From JASLBX01 sp036373915 (lineage in GTDB: Bacteria > Actinomycetota > Actinomycetes > Jiangellales > Jiangellaceae), in NCBI GenBank assembly GCA_036373915.1, contig DASUUU010000090.1, positions 1 through 6,734 of the forward strand: a DNA stretch of 6,734 nt, written 5' to 3'. Positions 5,703 to 6,734 of the stretch are shown piece after piece (within the stretch, counting starts at the first letter, position 1; each line of letters begins with the position of its first letter). The notes beneath the pieces were generated by a model, which was given only the letters and a program-made list of their open reading frames with translations, did no database searches and had not been told where the DNA came from. The translations under genes and the position numbers were made by a program.

Positions 5703-6731
5703 ATGACACCGAACAGCACCCGCACCGGAGTGCGGCGGGAGGCCGTCGTCCGGTGGGTTGTGACGTTCTCGGTGGCGGGGATCGTCCTGCTCCTGAACGG
5801 TGACCGGATCGGCGAGCTCATCGGCCCGGGCCGGTCGGTCCTCATCCAGGCGCTCGTCACGGGCCTGCTCATCGGCGGCGTCTACAGCCTGGTGTCGATG
5901 GGGCTCACGCTGATCTTCGGCGTGTTGCACATCATCAACTTCGCGCACGGCGCGCTGATGACCGTCGGCATGTACACGGCGTTCAGCCTGGTGGCGAACG
6001 TCGGGTTCGACCCGTACGCCACCATCCTGGTCACCGTCGGCCTGCTGCTGGTCATAGGCGCGGCCGTCCAGAAGCTGCTCATCAACCGGGTGATGGGCGA
6101 GTCGCTGGAGAAGAAGCTGCTGCTGACCCTGGGGTTGTCCATCTTCATCGAGAACCTGCTGCTCGTGGTGTTCAGCCCGACCCCGCGGGCCATCCAGCTC
6201 AGCTACGACTCCGGCAGCCTGTCGCTACTCGGGCTGGAGATCTCCTGGCCGTTCCGGGCGTTCGGTGCGGTGGCGACGCTGCCGCGCACGCTGGCCTTCG
6301 TCGGGGCTCTGGTGCTGGCCGGGCTGCTGTTCCTGCTATTGCGGCGAACGAAGCTCGGCACGGCGATCCGAGCGGTCGCCGACAACCCGCAGGGCGCGGC
6401 GCTGGTGGGCATCAACGTCCCGCGCATCTATGTGCTGGCGTTCGCGCTCGGCACGGCGTGTGTGGGCGCCGCCGCGTCCCTGGTGCTTCCCTTCCTGTCG
6501 CTGGAGCCGACCACTGGTGACGCCTTCAACATCATCGCGTTCGTGGTGGTCGTGCTCGGCGGCATGGGCAACGTCATCGGAGCGCTGCTCGGCGGGCTGC
6601 TCATCGGCGTGACCCAGCAGGTCGGCGGTGTGCTGTTCATCGACCAGAGCAACCTGCTCGCCGTGTTCATCCTGTTCGTGCTGGCCCTGTACCTGCGGCC
6701 GGAGGGGCTGTTCGGAAAGGCGAAGGCATGA
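5703..6731 (+). CDS. Branched-chain amino acid-type ABC transporter permease (LivH-like)
   Basis: 342 aa integral membrane protein of the BPD_transp_2 family (PF02653). Hydrophobic segments lie roughly at 17-32, 47-73, 84-100, 106-126, 138-157, 197-213, 243-262, 274-303 and 318-331. LivH hallmarks: VTGLLIGGVYSLVSMGLTL (52-70), IINFAHGALM (77-86), the cytoplasmic coupling-loop block GTAIRAVADNPQGAALVGI (219-237) that contacts the ATPase, VVLGGMGNVIGALLGGLLIG (283-302) and the C-terminal LRPEGLFG. It forms the inner-membrane channel with a LivM partner and LivG/LivF ATPases, fed by the lipoprotein encoded 103 bases upstream. GGAG lies 5 bases before the ATG. Typical LivH proteins are about 290-310 aa and start near residue 45 here; the extra N-terminus contains one additional hydrophobic segment. 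Family very likely; transported compound unknown. Confidence 0.94.
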   Translation: MTPNSTRTGVRREAVVRWVVTFSVAGIVLLLNGDRIGELIGPGRSVLIQALVTGLLIGGVYSLVSMGLTLIFGVLHIINFAHGALMTVGMYTAFSLVANVGFDPYATILVTVGLLLVIGAAVQKLLINRVMGESLEKKLLLTLGLSIFIENLLLVVFSPTPRAIQLSYDSGSLSLLGLEISWPFRAFGAVATLPRTLAFVGALVLAGLLFLLLRRTKLGTAIRAVADNPQGAALVGINVPRIYVLAFALGTACVGAAASLVLPFLSLEPTTGDAFNIIAFVVVVLGGMGNVIGALLGGLLIGVTQQVGGVLFIDQSNLLAVFILFVLALYLRPEGLFGKAKA

Positions 6732-6734
6732 CGA
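6728..6734 (+). CDS. Probable start of next transporter gene (LivM-type permease), cut by window edge
   Basis: The permease gene ends in ATGA at 6728-6731, and the ATG inside it opens a new frame (ATG ACG A...) that runs off the window. Four-base ATGA overlaps are used elsewhere in this locus, and a LivM-type permease normally follows LivH. AAAGG lies about 8 bases upstream. Only two full codons are visible, so identity is inferred from context alone. Confidence 0.45.

Noticed and set aside
4310..5872. Long open frame (520 codons) on the minus strand
   Set aside because: It lies antisense to the binding-protein gene and the start of the permease gene, is rich in Arg, His and Val as expected of a GC-rich shadow frame, and has no recognisable domain.
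1..6734. CRISPR arrays, tRNA or rRNA genes, insertion sequences, phage genes
   Set aside because: No regularly spaced long repeats, no tRNA-like or rRNA-like sequence, and no transposase or integrase motifs were seen on either strand.

Overview
The window is very GC-rich. Its codons end mostly in G or C, and it carries a lipoprotein-type solute-binding protein and tightly packed genes. This fits a high-GC Gram-positive bacterium (Actinomycetota). I cannot place it to genus from the sequence alone.

The layout is a divergent catabolism/transport locus. To the left, on the minus strand and reading away from a central control region, a compact operon runs in this order: IclR-family regulator (3297-4109), HpcH/HpaI/CitE-type aldolase/lyase (2428-3300), metal-dependent cyclase/hydrolase of the kynurenine-formamidase type (1589-2431), MmgE/PrpD family protein (262-1596), and the start of an aspartate/glutamate/hydantoin-racemase family protein (1-250, cut by the window edge). 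The first three junctions overlap by 4, 4 and 8 bases and the last gap is 11 bases, so the genes are almost certainly co-transcribed and translationally coupled. To the right, on the plus strand, is the start of a branched-chain-amino-acid-type (HAAT family) ABC transporter: lipoprotein solute-binding protein (4316-5599), LivH-type permease (5703-6731), and the first codons of a probable LivM-type permease (6728 onward).

The simplest reading is that the transporter imports a small carboxylate or amide-like compound. The four enzymes would process it (ring or amide opening, epimerisation, hydration/dehydration or decarboxylation, C-C or thioester cleavage), and the IclR regulator would sense the substrate or an intermediate and control both arms. 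The substrate cannot be read from the sequence. The combination does not match a textbook pathway that I recognise.

Three points deserve attention. The IclR gene has no ATG, GTG or TTG start that would keep its DNA-binding domain; its only well-placed start is an ATC behind a strong Shine-Dalgarno sequence. The divergent region holds 9-bp and 7-bp direct repeats and an inverted repeat that look like operator half-sites. The gap between the binding protein and permease genes can fold into two mutually exclusive GC-rich hairpins.
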